Below, piece after piece: positions 31,901 to 41,394 of a stretch of DNA of 64,000 bases (position 1 is the first letter of the stretch; every line of letters begins with the position of its first letter). Source of the stretch: Leishmania mexicana MHOM/GT/2001/U1103 (Eukaryota; Euglenozoa; Kinetoplastea; Trypanosomatida; Trypanosomatidae); NCBI RefSeq assembly GCF_000234665.1, contig NC_018316.1:310001-374000 (forward strand), written 5' to 3'. The notes beneath the pieces were generated by a model. That model saw nothing but the letters and a program-made list of their open reading frames with translations. It had not been told where the DNA came from and made no database searches. The translations under genes were made by a program, and so were the position numbers.

Positions 31901-34019
31901 ACCACCCCCACGCACCGCCATCTTTTACGGCCCCGACAGCAGTTCGCTGTGCAGTGGACGACGGGCAGTGCACAGGCGACCGCCCAGGTTGTTTCCTCGA
32001 ACCTCCTTGCTCACCCCGACGCTGAGCAGACCGCTGCCGACGGGCGACGCACACACACATATGGTCCCAGTCTAAATACAGTACTGATGTATCGACATGG
32101 ATACGTACGACCACTGGGTGGGTGGGCGGGGTCTGGCCGGGGAAAGTCGTCTGCATAACGGGCGGATGCGCATCGCGTTGTTTGCGCATCCCTTCACACT
32201 TTCTCTTGATGGAGTCGCGCGACAGCCTCCTGCGCCGATCAACGGTCCTTTGTCTTTCGCCGGTCCGCTGTCTGGTGCGTGCGTCGAGGGAGTACACCGC
32301 ACGTTTCTGTGCCTCGTCGTTCTTTGTTCTGTGGTGTATACCTCCTTCTCTGCACATGTTAGCACCTGGTGGTGGTGTTGGCCATCTTGTTGGCTCACGC
32401 GCACCCCCGTGCGTGCGTGCGTGTGTGTGTGGTGAAGGGGTGCATGGCTTTCGGCGGAGGGTCTCCCCCCATCCACCACACTGCTCGCTGTTCTTTCGAT
32501 GTCTCTGTGCAGTCCGTTTGCCTGGCTAGGGCGCCGTAGCTACTCCACCGGCAACGACCATGCGGGCACACAGCTCTCTTGTGCTGCCCCCCTCCCCCAA
32601 TTCCCCCCCGCGATGTCTTTTAGGGTGTTTGTCCGACTCTTTTTCTTTTATGGTTGTTGCCTTTCCGGTGCCGGGGATGGGCGTAAGCGTGTGTGGTAAG
32701 GCCGTCCGGATGCTGAGCTCTCTCCGGGCCCTTCTTCACAAGGGGAGAGGGGGGTTTCGGGCCGCTGCCCCTTGTGTGTCGTGTATTCTGTAGGTGCACG
32801 TGTCTCCCCGCCCTTTTTTATCTTACCCAGCTTCTCACTCTCTGCCTGCCTGTCTGCCCCGTGGGCTGCCTAGCGAAGACTTCGTGTGGGCCTGTCTTGT
32901 GGCCGGCGGTTGTTGGATGAGGCGCACGCGATTTGTCGTCTTGCGGCGGCGGCGGCAACAAGCACACGACACAAGGAAGGGGCGGAACACATCGCTGCAA
33001 CACCTCCTCTCGAGTAGGAAGCGCGCGTTCCCCGCGCTCCCCCCTCCCCCCTTCGGTGTGTGTACGCCGGCAGCGGGGCGCAAATGTTCGCCTCGTCCCC
33101 CCGGTGCACCTCATAAGGGCGCTTCTTCTACCTCCTCCCCCGTGCTCGTCACACACGTCGTCACTTCGACGTTGGCCCATGCACGTGCACGCGCTTGCAA
33201 GGACCTTTTCGGCTCTTCTCGCCTGTGCTGGTGTGCGCCTGCGCGCGTGTGCGTGTGTGTGCTCGATACGCACTCGCATACATTTGGCGTGTGTGAAGGC
33301 GCATGAGAGCTCCTGTGCGTCACCTGCTCATACTCCCCCTCCCTCTGTAGCACTCCGCACAGTGAATGGGGCCGTCCTTAGCTTGTGTACACAGAGGTGG
33401 CTGCCATAGAGGGTGCTGCTGCCTCTTGCGAGAAGCCGCGCTCGCGCGCTGGGTGACGCCAATTCTCCCGGCGCCGTGGTGGCTTTCCTTTCGCCCCTAT
33501 CTACCGCTGCTATTTCGATGGGTGCGCCGTGGCCGCCTCAGCTGACACCTCTACGTGCGTATGTGTTCCTAGGAATGGGTGTGGCCACCGCTGCCCTTGG
33601 CGGCCAGCCCACAAATGCATGCATGTATATATATATATATGTATATATCGTCGACCTAGTTCTCTCTGCCCTCTGCTGCCGGATCTCATGCTCCCCACGC
33701 CCTTTCCACTCACCCCCTTCCTCTACTCTTGGGTCTGGGCACCTGACGCCCGTGGCGCTCGTCGTTGTGCTTGTGCGCGCACCCCCCGCGTTGTGTGCGA
33801 CACAACCGCGTCCACGGCCATTGAATGCCACACATATATATATATATATCGCTCCTACCTCGTTGCCACAGTAGGAGCCCACCTCTCGTCAACACACACG
33901 CACACACGCACACGCCATCGTACGCAGATCGCTCACGCTGTCTCTCTCTCTCTCTCTCGTGGTTTTCCTCCGCCTCTCTTCGCCTAATCGAAAAGGCAAC
34001 TTGGTTAACGGCAGCCGCA
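28909..34019. other. Long intergenic region (5.1 kb)
   Basis: The longest gene-free stretch outside the array. Flanking parts are the usual pyrimidine and dinucleotide-repeat sequence: C run 30030-30039, (CA)n to about 30060, (TA)n at about 33625-33648 and 33834-33849. The middle, about 30390-32150, is different. It is more balanced in base composition, with few pyrimidine tracts and short frames on both strands interrupted by stops. It could be a decayed retroposon or other degenerate element, or a long 3' untranslated region. No intact gene or domain is recognisable. A CT-rich tract at about 33930-33985 with an AG at 33994-33995 precedes the COX IV ATG. Confidence 0.5.
33625..33648. repeat. 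(TA)n microsatellite
   Basis: An alternating TA run, interrupted once by a G, in the spacer upstream of COX IV. A similar run lies at 33834-33849. Confidence 0.8.
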
Positions 34020-35039
34020 ATGTTTACGCGTCGCGCCGTGTCTTCGGCGGTTGGCGCCGCCACGGTGATGTCCTCTTCCCTGGCAATGCAGCGCCGCCAC
34101 GACCACGACCGCTGGTACGGCCACGCTCTGGAGCTGGACACGCACAACTACAAGTTCAACGGCGAGCCGCCAAGTTGGATGAAGACACACGCCAAGACAG
34201 AGGAGGAAACCGCCTTCGCCAAGACTGTGCTGCCTCACATCGACTTCGCCTCCAGCTACGAGTGCTTGCTCTTCGATGCGGATCGCCTAAACACCCATCT
34301 CAACCGCAAGGAGTTCGGCAATGAAATCAAGTACCGCCTCGAGAAGCAGGCCAATACCGTCGCCAGGGCGCAGCAGCTGCTCAGGGACAAGAAGGCCGGC
34401 ACCGGCCCGGACGCCGAGAAGGTGGAGAACACGCTCATTGCCCGCATCTTCGATGAGGAGCACGTGCAGGCGGAGATGAAATACGTCAAGTGCATCCGCG
34501 CGAACGAGTTGGCAGAGGACAACCGCCTCGATATCCTGCCCGGCGGCTCGCCGAACTCGCTGCGTGAGAAGACGCGCTGGAACCTTAATACGGAGCTACA
34601 CCCGGCCGACCGTGCAGAGATTGGTGCTCGCCTGACGGCGTGGCTGCCGGAGAAGTACCATATTGTGTACTTCGATGACTTCCAGACCGTCGCCGCCAAC
34701 GACGCAACCGCCCGCAAGGAGATGCTGGAGATCGTGGAGAGCGTGCAAAAGGAGTACACCGCGGAGGCGAAGGAAGGCGGCTACGAGAAGGACCTCAAGG
34801 AGACCGTGGCAGAGCTCATGGACGATGTCGACCCGACCCGCACCATCACGATGGAGGGTATCAAGGCCTGCAAAGACCTCGAGCAGCTGGAGGCCTGGTC
34901 GCGCCAGGTGCACGAGTACAACGGCGACGACCGCATCATCGAGATCTACGCCCGCGCTGCTGAGATCACGAAAAACGCGGAGCACCAGGCGCTGGTGAGG
35001 CAGATGCGCGAGTGGCGCAAGCTGGCCACGAAGAACTAG
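34020..35039 (+). CDS. COXIV: Cytochrome c oxidase subunit IV (trypanosomatid type)
   Basis: A protein of 339 residues. The frame is open back to an ATG at 33825, but that extension is a translation of (TA)n, (CA)n and CT repeats. The ATG at 34020 begins MFTRRAVSSAVGAATV, a good mitochondrial presequence, so I start there. The mature part is hydrophilic and helical, with no membrane segment. It contains RWYGHALELDTHNYKFNGEP near residue 30 and WRKLATKN at the end. I recognise it from memory as the trypanosomatid-specific subunit named COX IV, a nuclear-encoded component of complex IV that is unrelated in sequence to animal COX4. The order phosphatase then COX IV also fits Leishmania chromosome 12. 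The sequence alone shows only a mitochondrial helical protein, so the name relies on recall. Confidence 0.75.
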   Translation: MFTRRAVSSAVGAATVMSSSLAMQRRHDHDRWYGHALELDTHNYKFNGEPPSWMKTHAKTEEETAFAKTVLPHIDFASSYECLLFDADRLNTHLNRKEFGNEIKYRLEKQANTVARAQQLLRDKKAGTGPDAEKVENTLIARIFDEEHVQAEMKYVKCIRANELAEDNRLDILPGGSPNSLREKTRWNLNTELHPADRAEIGARLTAWLPEKYHIVYFDDFQTVAANDATARKEMLEIVESVQKEYTAEAKEGGYEKDLKETVAELMDDVDPTRTITMEGIKACKDLEQLEAWSRQVHEYNGDDRIIEIYARAAEITKNAEHQALVRQMREWRKLATKN

Positions 35040-37462
35040 AGAGCAGCGTAAGAGGGACTGCTCCCAAGGTGAGGGTGCGGCGCTCTCTGCGGAGCGAACT
35101 GTTCCAGGCCCCATGTCCGCTCGGTTCTCTGTGTCCCCTCCCTCCCTCTCTCGTCGCGACGGTGGTGTGGACGACGTCGCTGCGCAGTTTGCTCCGTGTC
35201 TGTGCTCTTCGGCCCTACAAAGTGCCCGAGGGACGGCATGGGCCTGCGAAGCTCTCTTGCTCTCTCTCTGTTTCTCGCACGTGTATGTGTGCTGAGTAGC
35301 GATGCGCGCCGCTGCGCACATGGCTTTGCTGCACACACGCACACCTATATATATATATATATATATGTTGATTGAATAGACGTGCGCGTGTGCGTGTGCC
35401 GGTGCGCGCGAGAGAGACGGGGCGGGGTCGAGGGAAAGGGAAGGGAAGAGGAGGCCGCGTAGGGCCACACCCTCCACATCAGTCCGCGCACACGCACAGG
35501 TGTCGCAGGGAAAGGCGACGCCAACGAAAAAAACCAAACACCTGAAGTAGTTATTAGTACGATGGAGAGAAGGATAGCGAAGGCGAGGTTGTGCTCGTGT
35601 GCCTGGTAGACAGACAGAGACAGTGTGAGGAGGAGGGGGAGAGGAGGATGAGGGGGAGGGAAGGGAATAGACATTCAACGGGCACGCACGGTGTACACGG
35701 GCCACATCCCTACAACAACAACAAAGGCCCACTCCAACGATATCTGTCTGTCCCTGCATGTCCATATATATATATATATATAGGTATAGGTGTGCATGTA
35801 TGTGTGTGTGTGGCGCCTTCTCCACACACACTCTCTCCGTCTCTCCTGTAGTCATCTAGTAGTGCGCGGCGAAGGAGACCGAAGAGGGAGCGAAACGTTC
35901 TCGTTCGTTTTACGAGAAGGGCCGTTGGCGGGAAAGGTGAGGTGAGGTGAGAGGGGAGAGGAGGAGGAGGAGGAGGGGGGGGTGAGGTTGGTATGCGATG
36001 TCTGCAAAGTCGGGGCGCTCCCCCTTCTGTGCGTCCGTATCTAGGACGCCCTTCTCACGCGTCTAACCCTTTGTTGTTGTTGTTTGGAAAGATGCCCTCG
36101 CGTGCGTTCGCGTCCGGGAGCATAGCGCCTTTCCGTCATCTCGCGATATCGCATCTCTCCTCGGCCTTGTTCTCCTCTCCTCTGCGGTGTACTGTCGACT
36201 GGCGCTCTCGTGCGTTCCGCCGTTGTGCCGGACTCGCTCCCTGTGCCTTCCCGTCTTCGCTTCTTCTTTGTCTTGCTTGCTTTCCACCCCGCCGTCACCG
36301 TGCGACGACGACGATCATCGTCGTGATCCCCCTCCCCACCACCACCACCATCATCAGCGCCGTCGTCGTCGTCGGTGTTTGTCTCTCTTCTTCGCGGCTC
36401 CGTTGTCCGTGCGTGTGCATGCATGCAGCGGAGAGCGGAGGGGAGCGAGAGAGAGGGGGGAGGGGGAGGGCGGCGGCACAGTAGAACGATGCGTTTCTTC
36501 GACATGTTAAGGCATGTTCCCTTCCTTCCCCCATCCTTCCCGGTTCCATGCTTGCTCTGTGCTCCGTGCCGCATGGCATGCCGAGCGTAACGATAAGCGT
36601 CGATCGTCTGCAAAAGGGGCAGCGCCCATGTGAACACGCACATGCGATGCATGTGTGTGCGGTGGTCGTCCGCGCCACAAGAGTGCAAGAGAGAGAGGGG
36701 GCGCGGGGAACAGATCGTCTGCGTGCGGCGTGTGTGTGTGTGTGCCGCTGACAAGATGACGCACTCATGGGAACTTGCTGGTGCGCATGAGTGCGGACGT
36801 TCACCTTTCACTTAGGTGGTGGGTCGCCTTCCCCGCCCTCTCCTACTCTCTCTTCTGCCCACCTCGCGCACAGGCTCTCTGACCTGCCTCAGCTCCAATG
36901 GGGACTTGCTGGCGTCGAGGGCGTGAGCGTGTAGGGCGAGGCGTCCATATGCAGCTGTACCTCTTCACGGATCCCATGCTTTGCCGCGCAAGCCCGCCTC
37001 TCCTCTCTGACTCTTCTCCATCCTCCATCGATTCTCTCCGTTGCTGAGGCGCTCTCGTTTTCTCTCCCGCACGGGACTGCCGCTGCGCCCACACATTGGT
37101 GCAGCAACTCTGGCTGGGATAGGACGACGCAGGCGCCATTCATCTTTCATTGTGTCGGATCAAGTGTGCGTGGGAGGGCGTCGGTCACATAGACGCACAG
37201 CGGCGCGCTCTCGAGGCTTATTCGGGATAGCCAACTTGCACGAACCTTACACGAAAACAAGCAGCAACGAGAACGGGTACGCCTGCCGGGTGGGCGCACT
37301 GTTCCTCGCATGCGCACGCCATTGATCGGAGTGCCGGACATCATTGACGAACACGCGCCACACGAAGAAAAAGGGGACGACTGCTCACCACCGGCGTTAC
37401 CGACGCTTCGCGCTGTCGCCTCGCCTGGTTGCCGCTAATACCCGGAACGCGACAGGCCACAA
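35040..37462. other. Intergenic region
   Basis: No gene is visible in 2.4 kb. (TA)n runs lie at about 35346-35366 and 35764-35782, GGTGA repeats at about 35938-35950, and GA-rich and CCACCA-rich tracts at about 35950-35980 and 36340-36355. The last 400 bases are more balanced in composition but contain no convincing frame. Confidence 0.55.
35346..35366. repeat. (TA)n microsatellite
   Basis: An uninterrupted TA run downstream of COX IV. A second similar run lies at 35764-35782. Confidence 0.85.
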
Positions 37463-38719
37463 ATGCCCAAGGGACGTAGTGGTGGGGCGTCGTCCTCATT
37501 AGGGGCGAGCAAGGGTATTCGGAAGACGTTCGCCTTCTGGCAAGACCGCGAGGTGCACTTTGACGCCGCCGCCCCGGTGCTGAGGCTGCGCGAGAACACG
37601 GAGCACGTCTACGCCACCTTCCACAACGTCGAGGATACGAAGGGCAACAACGGATGCCCCGGTACGCTGCTGGTGACGAATCTACGGCTGATCTGGCGGT
37701 GCAAGCAGCGGCCAAACGTGAACCTCAGCATCGGCTACTACTGCGTCCATAAGCTTACAGTGCAGGAGGCGGAGTCGAAACTGGCCGGCAGAATGACGGA
37801 GTGCATCACGCTTGGGGCCAAGTGCGGCGCGAGCCGCTTCCAATTTCTCTTCTCTGTGGCACACGACGTCGGTGGCATCGGCAGCCGCCCTGCGGCGAGC
37901 GCGAGGGGCGGCGGTGCTGCTCAACTGGACCGGGAGAACCGCTCTCGTCGGCGGCCAAGCAAGGGCACGGTAGACTACCAACGCCTGTACGCCACCATTC
38001 GCGCTGTCTGGAACGCGTACGAGAGCACACGAGTGTACCGTGAGCTCCGCGTGCGTAGCGCGGTGGTGCAGCATGGTAACCTCATCCTCCTCGACGGCGA
38101 GAACGTCGTTTCCCGCACCAGCGGCGTCAGCAGCGTCAGCAAGGACGAAGGCCACCTTGGCACCTTCATTGTGACGAATATCCGCGTCGTGTGGTTTGCG
38201 GCGGCAGAGTTCTTCAACGTGTCCGTGCCGTATCTGCAGTTTGTCGGCCTACGCTCACAGATGAGCAAGTTCGGGCAGGCGCTGGTGATCGAGACGTCCC
38301 GATACGCCGGCAACTTTGTGCTCGGCTTCCGTGTTGACCCGGAAGAGAAGCTGAATGAGATGTACGCGGAGATCAGCACGCTGTGGCGCACCTGGACGGC
38401 GCGGCCGCTGCTTGGCATGAAGGTAGAGCTGCACGACGACACAGCCAAAGTGATGGTGCCAGCTGCTCTCGGCGCCAAGAGCGGGGACGCAGAGCATCCT
38501 CACGGCGCCGCCGGCGACGCGCAGCGTGAGCGGCAGATGGAGGGGCAGAACGTTCTGCAGGAGGCCCCAATGGACGCGCTGGCGGCCTACTACGCGGGTG
38601 GTGGCCGGAAAGGAGAGGATCGGCGCCCCGTCTACGAGCCATCTATCGGCCTCGCCGTAGAGAAGCTGCGCAAGGGGACCACCATCCAAAGTCTCTGGGA
38701 TACCTCCATGTCATCCTGA
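37463..38719 (+). CDS. BBS5: Bardet-Biedl syndrome 5 protein (BBSome subunit)
   Basis: A protein of 418 residues; human BBS5 is about 341. BBS5 is the BBSome subunit with two PH-like domains that bind phosphoinositides, and it acts in flagellar membrane traffic. The match is strong along the length: WQDREVHFD near residue 25, VEDTKGNNGCPGTLLVTNLRL near 60, VNLSIGYYCV near 88, and then the second domain with GTFIVTNIRVVWFA near 233, FNVSVPYLQ near 252 and SKFGQALVIETS near 268. GNFVLGFRVDPEEKL follows near 281. These mirror BBS5 segments (EDTKGNNG, LLVTNLRI, FFITNVRIVWHA, VSIPYLQI). A trypanosomatid insertion of about 40 Ala/Gly/Arg-rich residues (about 138-172) and an extra low-complexity C-terminal tail account for the length. 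Leishmania has a flagellum, consistent with a BBSome. Confidence 0.95.
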   Translation: MPKGRSGGASSSLGASKGIRKTFAFWQDREVHFDAAAPVLRLRENTEHVYATFHNVEDTKGNNGCPGTLLVTNLRLIWRCKQRPNVNLSIGYYCVHKLTVQEAESKLAGRMTECITLGAKCGASRFQFLFSVAHDVGGIGSRPAASARGGGAAQLDRENRSRRRPSKGTVDYQRLYATIRAVWNAYESTRVYRELRVRSAVVQHGNLILLDGENVVSRTSGVSSVSKDEGHLGTFIVTNIRVVWFAAAEFFNVSVPYLQFVGLRSQMSKFGQALVIETSRYAGNFVLGFRVDPEEKLNEMYAEISTLWRTWTARPLLGMKVELHDDTAKVMVPAALGAKSGDAEHPHGAAGDAQRERQMEGQNVLQEAPMDALAAYYAGGGRKGEDRRPVYEPSIGLAVEKLRKGTTIQSLWDTSMSS

Positions 38720-39481
38720 TATCGAACGACTCAGCGAAAGAGTGCGCGGTGAGAGGACAAGACTCCTTCGTGCGTGCTCGGCGCGTTCTCGAGCGATAGC
38801 AGCGCCGCCGGACACCGACGCCTTTGTCGTGTCCAGGTGTTTCTGCTGATGAGGCTCGCCCTTCACGCCTTATTCCGTCAACGCTTACCCTGAACCTTCC
38901 TGTGGATCTCGTTGTGTGTCTGTTTCATGTCTGCCCCCCTCCCCTCGTGTGTTTCCGTTCGCCGCGCTCACTACATGGCGCACAGACGACACGGAACACA
39001 GCGCCACGAACACGCCAGCGCTTCATCCCTCTTCCTCTCACATGATGGTCTTTGCCAGTCCTCTCTTCTTCTCACTCTCCCGACGATTGTCGTCGCTTCA
39101 TGTGTATGTTAGTGCGCGCGTGCGTACACCTTCTCTCTTGCGGATGTGTGCACTCTTCAGCATGCGCTCACTGTGCCCCTCCCCCTCCCCCCTCCCCAGA
39201 ACCCAAAGGTTGTCCGCAACAGCTCATCAGGAGGTAGGCGCATCCTGCTCGTCCAATGCCTCTCGTCTGTGTGGGACGCCATGAGCGCGGCGACGCTGCT
39301 GACGACCTGTCGAGCCGTTCGGGGACTTTGGGGACACGTGTACATGCGGTAGGAGGCGATGTTGACGGCCACCATCTGTCTTGCATAGCTCTCTCTGTCT
39401 CTCTCTCTATGGTTGCTTCTGGACGGCTCGTGTCCTGGTGCTGCCGCCGCACCCCTCCACTGCGAGGGACGCTGACACCCA

Positions 39482-39516
<35 letters not shown>

Positions 39517-39926
39517 TTGAATGGGGTTCCGTCAGCGAGCTCACGTACTCCCTTCGTCTGCCGTTGACGTTTTCTCTTGCGTCGGACTTTTTCTTACTCC
39601 CTTCTCTCCTCTCACCAGCTCGGGCGTGGCTACTGGAGGAGAGTGGGGTGTGCGGTGGGGCGGGTGCAACGGACGGGCGGCAGCGTGCGCACATATGTGT
39701 GTGTGTGTGTCTTGTCGGCATGAAACGGGCCAGAAGGAAACGAAAGACAGACGACTAAAACAACGGACATCGGCGGTGGGTGGGGGAGGGAGGCGTGTCG
39801 GCCGTACTTTTGTGCACTCTCTTACCCACTCTCACGCTCACTTTACCTCTTCCCAAGGACAGGCCCTGCGAGCTGGTGTACACAACCATTAGGCACCCAC
39901 GCCAGCGCACGGACACCGGCGTTCGC
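38720..39926. other. Intergenic region
   Basis: No gene is visible. Pyrimidine-rich throughout, with a (CA)n run at about 39484-39511, (GT)n at about 39693-39710 and the splice-acceptor candidate at 39816-39857 listed separately. Confidence 0.6.
39816..39857 (+). promoter_or_regulatory. Candidate spliced-leader acceptor for the small membrane protein gene
   Basis: A pyrimidine-rich stretch ends in CCCAAG, with AG at 39856-39857, 69 nt before the ATG at 39927. It lies downstream of the GTG at 39780, which supports the later ATG as start. Confidence 0.5.
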
Positions 39927-40427
39927 ATGCAGATCCTTCTCAAGAATCGAAACCGCTTTTTTGCGGTGGCTCTCTGGAGCGGCGCAACGACCGTGGTGAT
40001 GTTCTGGCTGGTGCTGCGCCGCAGTGGTTTCAACACCGCCTACAGCCGCTGCACCTACCTGGTAATGATGGGGGAGTACAAACAGCTGCTGGAACCTGGC
40101 GCATTCCCCAGCAACGATCGTCTTCCGCCCCACCTGCGACTGGACAGACTTTCTTACTTGGACTTGCGCGAGACGGAGATTGCGTTGCCACCAGTGATTG
40201 ATGTCAGCCTCTCGAACCGAGATCAGGTGAGGCAGTTGGAGGGCCAGCTGCCGTCGACGGAGCGGTCGGACCTGTATGTTCACTTCGGGCCAATCAAATC
40301 ACAGACGATCATGATGACGCCGAGCTCGAACGAACGGTACGTGCGGCGTCGACTCGGGTTGTCGGAGAAGGATCGCAAGAATCTAGAGGCCGAGGGGCAG
40401 CAGGTGCTTGCGCAGGCACGGTCGTAA
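39927..40427 (+). CDS. Small membrane-anchored protein, function unknown
   Basis: A protein of 166 residues. The frame opens at GTG 39780, but the first suitable ATG is 39927 and begins MQILLKNRNR. A basic N terminus is followed by one membrane segment at about 11-30, then RRSGFN, so the protein is a single-pass anchor with a hydrophilic C-terminal domain of about 135 residues. That domain is predicted mixed helical, with several conserved-looking aromatic and charged residues (YLVMMGEYKQLLEPG near 47, LYVHFGPIKSQTIMM near 112). No family is recognised. The short basic segment followed by a membrane helix is common among inner mitochondrial membrane proteins of trypanosomatids, so a mitochondrial location is possible but not shown. 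Confidence 0.7.
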   Translation: MQILLKNRNRFFAVALWSGATTVVMFWLVLRRSGFNTAYSRCTYLVMMGEYKQLLEPGAFPSNDRLPPHLRLDRLSYLDLRETEIALPPVIDVSLSNRDQVRQLEGQLPSTERSDLYVHFGPIKSQTIMMTPSSNERYVRRRLGLSEKDRKNLEAEGQQVLAQARS

Positions 40428-41394
40428 TGTACAGGACTGGGCCGTGTGCGGAAAAGGGCACGGAAGGTCTGGAGGGAGGGGAGGACCGGTGATGGCCGCC
40501 GCCCTTCCGCTCTTCTCAGCGCGTGGTGACGTGCACAAGCTCATAGAGGGCGGGCCAAGTCCCTTTCACAACGTACGTGCATTGAAGGAGGACTCCCATC
40601 GCCCTCTCCTACCACAGGAGAAGGGCTGTGCACAGGGTATCCGTGCGAGCGCGTAGCAGCAAAGCTGTCCCCTCACTAGCGTCAACACTTCCCATTTTCA
40701 TTTCTCATCTGTCTGTCGTGCGCTATGGACCCTCACTGGGGGAGGGGAGGGAACGGCGATGGCGGTTACGTGGACTGCCGTCTGATGCTGGACCGGCTGG
40801 CGTTGGCGGCTCCGCTCTTCCTCACCGTACCGCTCTCGTCCCGTTGTCAGTGGCGGAGGATATCGATGTATCCGTGGTTGTTGCCGACACTGCACACGTG
40901 TGCTCATGCCGGAATGCTCCCGCTCTCTCATGCCCTTCACACTCTTTCCACCCCCTTTTTTCGGTCTCCCTGTTCTCGGCGCTTCACCCATGGTGGGGTC
41001 TGGCGTGGTGGTGCGACTGCGGTTTGAATGGCGTCTGCCCCGTGCCTGTCGTGCGTCGCCATCGGCATTCACTCGAACACACGCCCACGCCCTGCGGATA
41101 TACGTGATACGCACGGCAACGTTGCTCCTGCTGTGTGCCGAGAGGAGCGGCGGATGCACAAGCGCTTTCCTTTTCGCTGCGTTACTCACTTTGCATATTC
41201 TCTGTGTAGCCTCTTCGCTGCTCTTGAGGAGGAAGAGGGGGTCTCTGCGGTCTGCGCGTGCGTGTGCAGACTTCCGTATTCGAACTGTGAGAGGTGGCCG
41301 CCGCCGCAGCCGCGTCCCCTTCCACTTCCAGGCTGCTCACACACAGAAGTGTCGGCTCTTTCATTCTTCTTCTGGGCTCCCTTTGACTGGCAAG
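40428..41394. other. Intergenic region
   Basis: No separate gene is visible. An open frame extends upstream of the next gene to a GTG at 40900 but looks like translated leader sequence. About 40500-40680 is not pyrimidine-rich and has no recognised content. Confidence 0.6.
41314..41331 (+). promoter_or_regulatory. Candidate spliced-leader acceptor for the LRR gene
   Basis: A C/T-rich tract ends in CCAG, with AG at 41330-41331, 63 nt before the ATG at 41395. If used, it removes the upstream in-frame ATG at 40906 from the message. Confidence 0.5.

Noticed and set aside
33825..34019. N-terminal extension of COX IV from the ATG at 33825
   Set aside because: It translates TA, CA and CT repeats (HIYIYIS, NTHAHTHT, LSLSLS) and lies upstream of the pyrimidine tract. 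The ATG at 34020 starts a mitochondrial presequence.
40900..41394. 165-residue extension of the LRR protein
   Set aside because: It begins at GTG (ATG at 40906), has spacer-like composition, and a good splice-acceptor candidate lies within it at 41330-41331.
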